Assembly (NCBI GenBank): GCA_017626555.1
Contig: JAGAIM010000062.1
Coordinates: forward strand, 1-64,000
Direction of reading: 5' to 3'
Length of the DNA: 64,000 bases
Source of the DNA: Bacteroidales bacterium
Lineage (GTDB): Bacteria; Bacteroidota; Bacteroidia; Bacteroidales; UBA932
The position numbers and the translations under genes are program-made. The notes below the pieces were generated by a model. The model made no database searches and was not told the origin of the DNA. It saw only the letters and a program-made list of their open reading frames with translations. Of this stretch, positions 45,985 through 53,863 are shown piece by piece (the stretch's first letter is position 1; each line of letters begins with the position of its first letter).

Positions 45985-46035
45985 AAAAAAAGCCTGTTAG
46001 TGATTATTGCAAAAATAACCAATAACAGGCTTTTT
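45985..46035 (-). terminator. Intrinsic terminator of ackA-ptb-buk
   Basis: Reading on the minus strand after buk, AAAAAGCCTGTTA and TAACAGGCTTTTTT form a 13 bp stem around a 23-base loop, and the U-tract runs up to the GH28 start codon. On the plus strand a T-run also follows, but no convergent gene ends here. The long A/T-rich loop makes it a moderate hairpin. Confidence 0.7.
46010..46017 (-). promoter_or_regulatory. -7 promoter box of the pectin operon (GH28), inside the terminator loop
   Basis: Minus-strand TATTTTTG matches TAnnTTTG and lies 26 bases before the GH28 ATG at 45984. No TTG is present at the ideal -33 distance, fitting a promoter that needs an activator such as the HTCS. Confidence 0.5.
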
Positions 46036-46071
46036 ATTGTGCATTTTTTATCGCTTAATGCTGATTTTTTA

Positions 46072-47187
46072 TCAGAAACGGTCAGGATGATAATACTTTA
46101 TATCAAATTCTCCTGCAAGAATGCCATATCCGTTCTCTGCAAGAGATTCTATCTCGTTTTCTCCCGGATATACCTCGACAGGTGCTATGAAACCTACCCG
46201 ACCGGTGATTTGTTCCACAATAGACTTATTGTGTGCTATTCCTCCTGTAAGAACTATAGCATCCACCTTGCCGCTTACCACAGCAGCCATTGAGCCGATA
46301 TATTTAGCGACAGATATGCAGAATGCCTTCAGGAACAGAGCTGCTGCTTCATCTCCCGCTTCAGCGCGTGCACTTACTTCCCTGAAATCATTTGTGCCCA
46401 GATGAGCGACTGCTCCACCCTTGCCGACCAGCATCTTTTTGATCTCCGCCTTTGAATACATTCCGCTGAAACACATATCGACAAGAGGGAATGCAGGCAC
46501 AGAACCTGCACGTTCAGGACTGAACGGTCCATCACCGCCAAGAGCATCATTGACATCTATCACAAGTCCCTGTCTATGAACAGATACAGAAGAACCACCT
46601 CCAAGATGAGCAACAATGACTGTCACATCCTTATTGGTCTTACCGACACTGCGGGCGTAACGGCGCACCATAGCACGCGAATTCAATGTATGGAAAGCGG
46701 CACGCCTTTCAAATGCAGGATGACCGGTAAGTTTAAGTTCCGGAAGCATCTCATCAGATGTTGGAGCGTCGGCTATATAAGCCTTGCATACAGCAGAATC
46801 ACCATTAGCCTGACGCAACCTGTTGATATCCTTAGCCATATCATCCGCTATCAAAGCACTCAGATTGCAGGCGTGCACACCATCTTTGCCGGAAATCAAT
46901 GCATCCCGCATCTCCTGCGTCACCTCATAGACTCCGGCCTGAATCGGAGTGATCAGACCGCCACGAGCCATAATCAGGTCTATGGACTCAAGAGCGACGC
47001 CATTCTCAGAAAGAAAACCTTCAATGGCTTCGCGACGCATAGGCCCCTGAGCCATCACTGAATCATACTTTGCTATCTCTTCTGCAGAATGAGTGAGATT
47101 TATCTCAAACATCGGCTTTCCATCTTCATAGAAGCCTATTTTCGTGGAAGTGGAGCCAGGGTTTATAATCAGTACCTTTCCTTTCAT
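46072..47187 (-). CDS. buk: Butyrate kinase
   Basis: Butyrate kinase makes ATP and butyrate from butyryl phosphate. The 371-residue sequence starts at KGKVLIINPGSTSTKIG, has VAHLGGGSSVSVHRQG (the ASKHA phosphate loop region) and a C-terminal VLTGGIAHNK, and matches the butyrate-kinase rather than acetate-kinase length and ending. It may act on other short or branched acyl phosphates. The ATG at 47187 was chosen for the family N-terminus; in-frame ATGs at 47202 and 47220 are alternatives. The stop at 46072 is followed by a terminator. Confidence 0.9.
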   Translation of the reverse strand: MKGKVLIINPGSTSTKIGFYEDGKPMFEINLTHSAEEIAKYDSVMAQGPMRREAIEGFLSENGVALESIDLIMARGGLITPIQAGVYEVTQEMRDALISGKDGVHACNLSALIADDMAKDINRLRQANGDSAVCKAYIADAPTSDEMLPELKLTGHPAFERRAAFHTLNSRAMVRRYARSVGKTNKDVTVIVAHLGGGSSVSVHRQGLVIDVNDALGGDGPFSPERAGSVPAFPLVDMCFSGMYSKAEIKKMLVGKGGAVAHLGTNDFREVSARAEAGDEAAALFLKAFCISVAKYIGSMAAVVSGKVDAIVLTGGIAHNKSIVEQITGRVGFIAPVEVYPGENEIESLAENGYGILAGEFDIKYYHPDRF

Positions 47188-47237
47188 ATCCGAGGGAATC
47201 ATTTTTCTACGAGAAAACATTTAGATTGAAACTGTTC

Positions 47238-48140
47238 CTAAAAGATTGCTGCGACAGCAATAGAGTTGAGTTTGGTATCTATGCTGTCAGCACGGCTTGA
47301 CAGTACACAAGGTACCTTCGCACCGACAAGAATTCCTGACTGCTTCACTCCCTGCACCAATTTCGAATTAGCCTTATAAAAGACATTACCGGACTCGATA
47401 TTCGGGAATAACAGACAATCGGCATCTCCTGCCACAGGGCTCACCAGTCCCTTTATATCAACCGATTCCTGATCGATAGCCACATCAAGAGCCAGCGGGC
47501 CGTCAGCGATGCATCCCTTGATCTGCCCACGGTCAGCCATCTTGGCTAGAAGTGCCGCATCAATGGTTGCAGGCTGGCTTGCCAGAACCTGCTCGGTTGC
47601 GGCGATGAGAGCCACCTTGGGTTTCTCCACACCGATAGCCTTGGCTGTCTTGACAAGACATTCCATTATCACCTGCTTCTGCTTGAGATCCGGTGCCGGT
47701 ATCACAGCCACATCACCGACAAACAGAAGTTTATGATAAGATGGAATCTCGAGAGTGGTACAATGAGTCAGGGTGCCCTTTGGAGGGAGAAGACCTGTCT
47801 CCTTGTTGAGGACCGCTCTGAGAAATTTATCCGTCGAGCACAAGCCCTTCATCAAGAAGTCGCCCTGACCCTCACGGATCATCTGAACCGCCTGCGCAAC
47901 TGCCTGAAGTTCAACTGGATTATGTACGATAGAGAATTTACCCATATCGACATTTTCAACCTTGCAGGCCTCAGCAATCATATTTTCATCACCAACGAGA
48001 GTGACATCGGCAAGTCCAAGATCGATTGCTTTGGAAGCAGCCGCTATTGTATGTCCATCCACTCCCCAGGCAGCGATCATCCTCTTGCGGGAGCCTCTGT
48101 TGCGGAGTTCCTCGAAAATCTGGCTGAATGATGTAAGCAT
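47238..48140 (-). CDS. ptb: Phosphate butyryltransferase
   Basis: Ptb turns butyryl-CoA plus phosphate into butyryl phosphate, feeding butyrate kinase. This 300-residue product is of the short Ptb size rather than the large Pta. Landmarks are RKRMIAAWGVDGHTI near the start, DFLMKGLCSTDKFLRAVLN (about 93-111), VALIAATEQV, and GDADCLLFPNIESGN (about 238-252). Activity with acetyl-CoA is possible since the Pta and Ptb families overlap. It is placed 1 base after ackA and 50 bases before the chosen buk start, so all three are likely one operon. Confidence 0.9.
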   Translation of the reverse strand: MLTSFSQIFEELRNRGSRKRMIAAWGVDGHTIAAASKAIDLGLADVTLVGDENMIAEACKVENVDMGKFSIVHNPVELQAVAQAVQMIREGQGDFLMKGLCSTDKFLRAVLNKETGLLPPKGTLTHCTTLEIPSYHKLLFVGDVAVIPAPDLKQKQVIMECLVKTAKAIGVEKPKVALIAATEQVLASQPATIDAALLAKMADRGQIKGCIADGPLALDVAIDQESVDIKGLVSPVAGDADCLLFPNIESGNVFYKANSKLVQGVKQSGILVGAKVPCVLSSRADSIDTKLNSIAVAAIF

Positions 48141-48141
48141 A

Positions 48142-49353
48142 TTACTCCTCGTTCTGTACTATGTTCATTGTATCACGGGCTATCATAAGTTCCTCATTGG
48201 TAGTAATGAGAGCGACCTTCACCTTTGAATCCGGAAGAGTGATGATTGTATCCTCACCTCTTACGACATTTGCATCATAGTCAAACTTGACTCCGAGATA
48301 AGTGAGATTCTCGCAGACTCTGCGACGCAGACGGCTGTTGTTCTCGCCGATACCACCAGTAAAGACTATGAGATCGACACCATTCATCGCTGCGGTGTAT
48401 GCACCGATATACTTAGTGATTTCGTATGTGAGTTTCTTGAGGGTCAGTTTTGCCTTTGGATTACCTTCATTGGCAGCCTCATCAAGGTCACGGGCATCTG
48501 AAGACACACAGGAAAGGCCAAGGAAACCACTCTTCTTATTGAGCACCTTGCTTATTTCCGCTGCAGAAAGACCTTCTTTTTCCTGAATATAGGTCACGAT
48601 CTCAGGGTCGATGCTTCCGCATCTTGTCCCCATAATAAGTCCCTCGAGCGGAGTAAAGCCCATAGTTGTGTCGATGGACTTTCCGTTAAGAACTGCTGCT
48701 ATCGAACTGCCGTTTCCAAGGTGGCAGGTAATGATCTTCGAACATTCCGGATCAAGACCGGCGAACTTCGCTCCCTTTGCAGAGACATACCTGTGGCTTG
48801 TGCCGTGGAATCCGTAACGACGGATACCGTATTTCTCGTAATACTCGTATGGAAGAGCATACATATAGGCGTATGAAGGCATCGACTGGTGGAATGCTGT
48901 ATCGAACACACCCACCTGCGGAACTGTAGGAAGGACCGCAGACACAGCCTTGATTCCCAGGATATTGGCAGGATTGTGAAGAGGGGCGAACACAGAGCAT
49001 TTCTCCAACTGAGCAACCACCTTGTCTGTAATGAGTTGGCTGCATACGAATTCCTCTGCACCGTGCACTACGCGATGTCCCACAGCCTCGATATCTTCAA
49101 GAGTAGTAAGAACGCCATATTCCTTATCAAGAAGAGCATCCATAACCGCTCTGATGCCGACCGTATGATCCTCTATAGGCATTTCCTTGACAAGTTTCTC
49201 TTTGCCGGCAGCCTGATGCTTGAGACAGCCGGTCTCCATTCCGATCCTCTCGACAAGACCTTTAGCGAGCAGATCATAAACCTCATCGTTCTTCATATCA
49301 AGAAGTTGATACTTAAGCGATGAACTTCCGCAATTGAGTACTAAAATGATCAT
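48142..49353 (-). CDS. ackA: Acetate kinase
   Basis: AckA makes ATP and acetate from acetyl phosphate, or the reverse. The 403-residue protein begins ILVLNCGSSSLKYQL, has VFDTAFHQSMP (about 150-160), HGTSHRYV (about 179-186), HLGNGSSIAAV (about 208-218) with the phosphate-binding loop, and VFTGGIGENN near 327-336. Length and motifs are typical. No phosphate acetyltransferase gene lies in the window, so its acetyl phosphate source is elsewhere, or it shares the neighbouring Ptb. It leads the operon from a good promoter. Confidence 0.96.
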   Translation of the reverse strand: MIILVLNCGSSSLKYQLLDMKNDEVYDLLAKGLVERIGMETGCLKHQAAGKEKLVKEMPIEDHTVGIRAVMDALLDKEYGVLTTLEDIEAVGHRVVHGAEEFVCSQLITDKVVAQLEKCSVFAPLHNPANILGIKAVSAVLPTVPQVGVFDTAFHQSMPSYAYMYALPYEYYEKYGIRRYGFHGTSHRYVSAKGAKFAGLDPECSKIITCHLGNGSSIAAVLNGKSIDTTMGFTPLEGLIMGTRCGSIDPEIVTYIQEKEGLSAAEISKVLNKKSGFLGLSCVSSDARDLDEAANEGNPKAKLTLKKLTYEITKYIGAYTAAMNGVDLIVFTGGIGENNSRLRRRVCENLTYLGVKFDYDANVVRGEDTIITLPDSKVKVALITTNEELMIARDTMNIVQNEE

Positions 49354-49415
49354 TTCTATTGTGATTTTAATTGATTTCCGACATAAGTCCTGAAATTTCT
49401 TAAGAAATTACAGCA

Positions 49416-49423
49416 CATCTTTG
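49416..49423 (+). promoter_or_regulatory. Near-consensus -7 box ahead of comEC
   Basis: CATCTTTG differs from TAnnTTTG at one base and directly abuts the ackA -7 box. Another near match, TACTTTCG, lies at 49445-49452, closer to the comEC ATG. Either could be the true element. Confidence 0.3.
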
Positions 49424-49456
49424 CAAAGTTATAAAAATAATCGCTACTTTCGCAAA
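49424..49456 (-). promoter_or_regulatory. Promoter of ackA-ptb-buk
   Basis: Minus-strand TTTG (49456-49453) and TAACTTTG (49431-49424) are 21 bases apart, an excellent match to the Bacteroides consensus. Transcription should start near 49417, leaving a leader of about 60 bases. Confidence 0.65.
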
Positions 49457-49469
49457 AAACAGGAACGAA

Positions 49470-50585
49470 ATGAAAGTGGAGAGAGAAACAGCAGGGTTTG
49501 CGTTACCTTTCACAGCCGGAGTTCTTCTGGCTGCATATACCGGATACGGCATTTACAGCCATCATTTCACCGGTTCTTTCCTCGCATCGGTCATTCTGCT
49601 GGTCTGCATTTCAGCACTTATGCATCCGGAAAGAAAATCGTTCAACACCCGGACGGTATGGATTCTGATTACTGGAGCAGCATTTATGTCAGGTGTCCTT
49701 TGTGCATTGACAGCAGAACATATCGCAGTAAGTTCCATAAAGTCCGACCTGATTCTGATGGCAGAGGGCCTAGGGTCAAGAATGCAGGATTCAATAGACA
49801 GGATCCCTTTCTCGGACAATCGTTGCAATGCGATATCGAAAGCCCTGATAACGGGCGAAAGAAGTTCAATACCTGACAATGTCTCGGAAGCATTCCGAAG
49901 AAGCGGCGCATCTCACATACTCGCATTATCAGGTCTGCATCTCGGGATAATCTATGCTGTACTGACAAATTTACTGTCAATCGCCGGCAATTATAGAAGG
50001 ATCTGGGCACCACGGTCTTTCGTGACTATCATAGTCTGCGGCCTATATACCCTAACCACAGGAGCCGGGCCGTCCATAGTCAGGGCATTTCTGTTCATTT
50101 TCCTCGCTGAAGCAGCGCGTCTGACGCATCGTCACCACAGCACCGCTCAACTGCTCCTATCTGCCTTGGTAATCCAACTTACCCTGTCCCCGATGTCCAT
50201 AAAATCGGTCGGATTCCAACTTTCATACGCAGCAATGGCCGGCATAGCATTCATCCTGCCTCACCTGCAGGCATTCTGGCCAGGAAACATATACAAAGAC
50301 CGTCCTTTCACCAAGTGCGTCCGCAAAATATGGAATGCAGCAGCGATGTCGATTTCCTGCCAACTCACCACTGCCCCGCTTGCCTTCCACTACTTCGGTA
50401 CGTTCCCCAAGCATTTTCTCCTTACCAATCTCATTGCCCTTCCGCTTACAGGCATCATAATACCTATGATCCTGATGACTCTGGCTCTTAATTGTATTGG
50501 GATATGTCCGTCATTCGTAATATCTATAACAGAAACTCTTCTTACCATCCTGATCGGATCGCTGGAAGTCATTTCGACGATGTAG
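49470..50585 (+). CDS. comEC: Short ComEC/Rec2-family membrane protein
   Basis: The 371-residue protein matches the competence domain of ComEC, the inner-membrane channel through which single-stranded DNA enters during transformation. Visible are ALSGLHLGIIYAVL (about 152-165), GAGPSIVRAF (about 197-206), FQLSYAAMAGIAFILP (about 249-264), and several later hydrophobic segments. It lacks the metallo-beta-lactamase domain and has only a short N-terminal part, so it is about half the usual length of 650-750 residues. Bacteroidota homologues lacking that domain do occur. It may still serve as a channel core. Its 3' end overlaps apbE by 17 bases on the opposite strand. Confidence 0.8.
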   Translation: MKVERETAGFALPFTAGVLLAAYTGYGIYSHHFTGSFLASVILLVCISALMHPERKSFNTRTVWILITGAAFMSGVLCALTAEHIAVSSIKSDLILMAEGLGSRMQDSIDRIPFSDNRCNAISKALITGERSSIPDNVSEAFRRSGASHILALSGLHLGIIYAVLTNLLSIAGNYRRIWAPRSFVTIIVCGLYTLTTGAGPSIVRAFLFIFLAEAARLTHRHHSTAQLLLSALVIQLTLSPMSIKSVGFQLSYAAMAGIAFILPHLQAFWPGNIYKDRPFTKCVRKIWNAAAMSISCQLTTAPLAFHYFGTFPKHFLLTNLIALPLTGIIIPMILMTLALNCIGICPSFVISITETLLTILIGSLEVISTM

Positions 50586-51642
50586 AAGAATCTCCAGTAT
50601 CAAGGACAAAGCCCTCGGAGCACCAGGTTCGGAAAGAGCCATCCTGATCATAGATAAGGCAGGCTTCCAGATCCGGACGGGAATTGATGAAATCCTGCGA
50701 TGCATCCAGACCTATCACCATACAATATGTGGCGTATGCATCAGCCAGAGTTGCATCCGGAGCAACCACCGTCGCACTGAGAAGAGTGTGCTGGACAGGA
50801 TATCCGGTTCGTGGATCTATGGTATGTGCATATTTCTTTCCGTCACGTATGTGGAATTTGCGGTAATTACCCGACGTCACAATGCCGTGGGGGCCTTCAG
50901 GAGCACGAAATATACCCTGTATGTCTGCTCCGGGAGTATTGTTTCCATCTACCGGACGGTCTATGCCCAATGTCCAGGGACGGCCGGAAGGATTGACTCC
51001 ATCGCAGAAGATTTCCCCTATATCCACAAGCATATCCTTCACACCTATCGAATAGAGATAGCGTGCCACAGCATCACAACTGTAACCTTGAGCGATGGCA
51101 TTGTAATTCAGGGTCGGAAGCACTCCATCTTCAAGCAGAAGATCGGAAGGCTTGAGACTGCCATTTTCAGAAACAGCCTCGCGGACATCAGACTTGAGAC
51201 GCGACATCCCACAAGTCTCAAGCCTTGCTCTCACCTCATCGTCCGAAGGGAGGGAACCATTAGCAAAACCGAATCCCCAGATGTCGAAAAGAGGCGCGGA
51301 CGCCACATCAACGGCTCCTGCGGTCTGTTCATAGACATCACGGGCAACTCCATATATATCAAGGAAGTACTTGTCAGGAAAGACAATATCGCCATTATTG
51401 AACCTGGATAGGACCGATTTCTTGTTATATCCTGAAAGAGAGCGGTCTATTTCGATTAATATAGCATCGATGGAATCTCGGATAGTCTCCGGTTCCTGGT
51501 CAACACCCTCCATATTGAACTTAACCGTATATGTACCTCCCTGCGCAAAACCTGTCACGGTTACATATCCGCTGCGGGGAGTGCAGGAGAAAATCACTGC
51601 AAACAGAAAAACAGAAAAAAAAGTTATTACAATTCTTCTCAT
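50569..51642 (-). CDS. apbE: FAD:protein FMN transferase, lipoprotein
   Basis: ApbE attaches FMN to a threonine of flavoproteins such as the NqrB/NqrC and RnfD/RnfG subunits, on the outer face of the inner membrane. The 357-residue product has a lipobox Cys20 (FSC), QGGTYTVKF near the start, a VDVASAPLFDIWGFG region, MLVDIGEIFCDG (DxGG-like) and, near the end, a magnesium-site ADAYAT. I chose the ATG at 51642, which starts the signal peptide; a frame from 51672 adds ten non-signal residues. No Nqr or Rnf gene is in the window. A -7 box precedes it. Confidence 0.9.
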   Translation of the reverse strand: MRRIVITFFSVFLFAVIFSCTPRSGYVTVTGFAQGGTYTVKFNMEGVDQEPETIRDSIDAILIEIDRSLSGYNKKSVLSRFNNGDIVFPDKYFLDIYGVARDVYEQTAGAVDVASAPLFDIWGFGFANGSLPSDDEVRARLETCGMSRLKSDVREAVSENGSLKPSDLLLEDGVLPTLNYNAIAQGYSCDAVARYLYSIGVKDMLVDIGEIFCDGVNPSGRPWTLGIDRPVDGNNTPGADIQGIFRAPEGPHGIVTSGNYRKFHIRDGKKYAHTIDPRTGYPVQHTLLSATVVAPDATLADAYATYCMVIGLDASQDFINSRPDLEACLIYDQDGSFRTWCSEGFVLDTGDSSTSSK

Positions 51643-51669
51643 ATCGGGCTCTAAGGCAAAGTATTTGCA

Positions 51670-51677
51670 CAAAGGTA
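51670..51677 (-). promoter_or_regulatory. -7 promoter box of apbE
   Basis: Minus-strand TACCTTTG matches TAnnTTTG and lies 27 bases before the ATG at 51642. A TTTG further upstream is too close for a -33 box. Confidence 0.5.
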
Positions 51678-51739
51678 GCGGTTTTTCAAATTAAAATGGC
51701 CATATTTGCAGGATTGTAACAAATAATTCATCATAGAAG

Positions 51740-52798
51740 ATGCATCTTAGAAACTTATATTCAATAATTCTAGCCACAGCCATCGTCATAGCGGCTGCAA
51801 GTTGCGACAAAGACAAGGATAATGAGGTTTCACCTTCACTCAATGGAGCATTGAGATTTTCAGTACCTGAATACGTATCTCCAAAGCAGGTCGTGACATT
51901 GGTTCCCAAAGGAATCAGTCATCCTGATGATGCAGGTATAGGGTATTACTGGAAAGTCAGCCCAAGTATGGAAAAGTCCGACACCACCAGGCTGGAAAAC
52001 GGTCTTTCACCTGACGGTAAGGAGTCTGACGGCTCTTTCACATACCAGTTCCCGGACAGCCTAGGCACCTACACAATAAGTTGCTATGGATTCGCAGAAG
52101 GATACACAAGTTCATACAAATCTTCATACACGACAGTGGTGAAAGGTGGGCTCGACGGTTCGATCCAGGGCACCGGCATTCTCTCTACAGACACTAAGAT
52201 AACTGCTGAGGGAGTGGCTTATTACTACACGACTCACAACGGACTCGACTGGATGAGGAACAACCTAGCCAACCCGGAGTTCGGAACAGCATACAGCAAT
52301 GCAGAAGCAATGAGCAATGTATTCGGTAGGTTCTACAACTATGAGGAGGCGATGAAGGCCTGTCCTGAGGGTTGGAGACTTCCTACTGATGCAGAATGGG
52401 TTGCTCTGGCCAACTCTGTCAATCCGGAAAGCAACTCAAAGGCAGGTGAGCCACTTATGGATGTCGCTGCCGACTTTATGGCCGACATCTCATTCAACGG
52501 TACCAAGATGTGGGAATACTGGCCTACTGTGGGTGAAATAACCAATCGCAGCGGCCTCGCTGCACTTCCAGCCGGATATGCCAATCTTGGAGAGAAGGAT
52601 GAAGACGGCAAATATCCAGCAGCCACATTCTTCGGAATAAATGAATACTCAGCATTCTGGACATCCGACAAAGTGGATGGCTCCGACAATATGGCATACT
52701 ACCGTTATATCATCTGTGACCAGCCTGATATTCCGGTCGGCAAAGGAGACATCAGGACGTTCGGAGCAAATGTAAGATGCGTACGTGAAGTAGAATAA
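51740..52798 (+). CDS. Lipoprotein with Fibrobacter succinogenes major paralogous domain
   Basis: This 352-residue lipoprotein has Cys22 in AASC. An N-terminal PKD/Ig-like portion (about 35-135, ending YTTVVKGG) precedes the Fib_succ_major domain (about 145-352). The latter holds TTHNGLDWMRNNLANP, GRFYNYEEAMKACPEGWRLPTDAEW and the closing FGANVRCVRE. The domain is shared by many surface proteins of Bacteroidota and Fibrobacteres, and its function is not known. It likely sits on the cell surface. A -7-like CATATTTG lies at 51701-51708. The lemA gene follows after 16 bases, so it may be co-transcribed with it. Confidence 0.85.
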   Translation: MHLRNLYSIILATAIVIAAASCDKDKDNEVSPSLNGALRFSVPEYVSPKQVVTLVPKGISHPDDAGIGYYWKVSPSMEKSDTTRLENGLSPDGKESDGSFTYQFPDSLGTYTISCYGFAEGYTSSYKSSYTTVVKGGLDGSIQGTGILSTDTKITAEGVAYYYTTHNGLDWMRNNLANPEFGTAYSNAEAMSNVFGRFYNYEEAMKACPEGWRLPTDAEWVALANSVNPESNSKAGEPLMDVAADFMADISFNGTKMWEYWPTVGEITNRSGLAALPAGYANLGEKDEDGKYPAATFFGINEYSAFWTSDKVDGSDNMAYYRYIICDQPDIPVGKGDIRTFGANVRCVREVE

Positions 52799-52814
52799 TC
52801 AAACATAACTCATT

Positions 52815-53405
52815 ATGAAAAAGGGACTTATCACAATCATTGTCATAGCAGTCATCCTGCTTGGCGGCTTTCTTTGGGTAAAGGGAGCATACAACAATAT
52901 GGTAACTGAGGATGAGAATGTACAGAACGCCTGGGCGCAGGTGGAGAACGTTTATCAGCGCCGTGCAGACCTCATTCCAAATCTCGTTGCTACAGTAAAA
53001 GGATATGCAGAACACGAATCATCCACCCTTGAAAGTGTAGTGGAGGCTCGTGCTAAAGCGACTCAGATGACTATTGATCCATCAGATCTTTCAGAAGAGG
53101 CTATAGCAAGGTTCAATGAGGCACAGGGTGAACTTTCTACTGCCCTCGGAAGACTTCTTCTCATTCAGGAGAATTATCCCGACCTCAAGGCAAACCAGCA
53201 ATTCAGCGAACTCCAGGCTCAACTCGAAGGCACAGAAAACAGGATTGCCACAGAAAGGATGAAGTTCAACGATGCCGCTAAAGCATATAACACACTCATC
53301 AGAAAATTCCCTGACAACATTATCGCTTCCATATTCGGATTTGAGAAAAAGGGATATTTCGAGGCACAAGCCGGCGCAGAGACTGCACCAAAGGTTGAAT
53401 TCTAA
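52815..53405 (+). CDS. LemA family protein
   Basis: The 196-residue protein has an N-terminal membrane helix (about 5-22) and the LemA coiled-coil bundle, with NAWAQVENVYQRRADLIPNLVATVKG (split around residue 50), VVEARAKATQ and a final IASIFGFEKKGYFE. LemA proteins are widespread envelope proteins of unknown function, often encoded beside TPM-domain proteins, exactly as here: a TPM gene follows after 12 bases and a second after 8 more. The orientation predicts the helical bundle on the outside of the inner membrane. Confidence 0.93.
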   Translation: MKKGLITIIVIAVILLGGFLWVKGAYNNMVTEDENVQNAWAQVENVYQRRADLIPNLVATVKGYAEHESSTLESVVEARAKATQMTIDPSDLSEEAIARFNEAQGELSTALGRLLLIQENYPDLKANQQFSELQAQLEGTENRIATERMKFNDAAKAYNTLIRKFPDNIIASIFGFEKKGYFEAQAGAETAPKVEF

Positions 53406-53417
53406 GTATTCAGCAAG

Positions 53418-53855
53418 ATGAGACCAGAAGATTTCCTGACCGCGGACCAGCAGAAGACTGTTGTGGACGCGGTCAGAATTGCAGAAAAAGGAACCTCCGG
53501 CGAGATACGCATACATATCGACGGAGAGTGTGAAGGCTCCCCTTTGAAAAGGGCGGAGGAAATATTCGACAAGTTGGGTATGCACAAGACTGCATTACGT
53601 AACGGAGTCCTTATTTATCTTGCCTGCAACACTAAAGTATTCGCCATCATAGGCGATAAAGGCATAAACGAGCGAGTTCCCGAACATTTCTGGGAGGACG
53701 TAATCGAGATGATGCGTATGCGTTTCAGCGAAGGTATGTTCACCGAAGGACTCTCGGAAGCAGCAATAGCAGTCGGAGAAAAACTTAAGACATATTTTCC
53801 ATACAGCAGCGACGACATCAACGAACAGCCGGATGAAATTTCATTCAGCAAATAG
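53418..53855 (+). CDS. Short TPM-domain protein
   Basis: The 145-residue protein consists of a single TPM domain (TLP18.3/Psb32/MOLO-1): VVDAVRIAEKGTSGEIRIHI, then NGVLIYLACNTKVFAIIGDKGIN, then WEDVIEMMRMRFSEGMFTEGL. It lacks any signal peptide or membrane segment, unlike the neighbouring TPM protein, so it may be cytoplasmic or act at the inner face. TPM domains in plants act in photosystem repair as phosphatase-like proteins; the bacterial role is not established. It lies between lemA and a longer TPM gene, likely in one operon. Confidence 0.85.
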   Translation: MRPEDFLTADQQKTVVDAVRIAEKGTSGEIRIHIDGECEGSPLKRAEEIFDKLGMHKTALRNGVLIYLACNTKVFAIIGDKGINERVPEHFWEDVIEMMRMRFSEGMFTEGLSEAAIAVGEKLKTYFPYSSDDINEQPDEISFSK

Positions 53856-53863
53856 ATTTCCTG

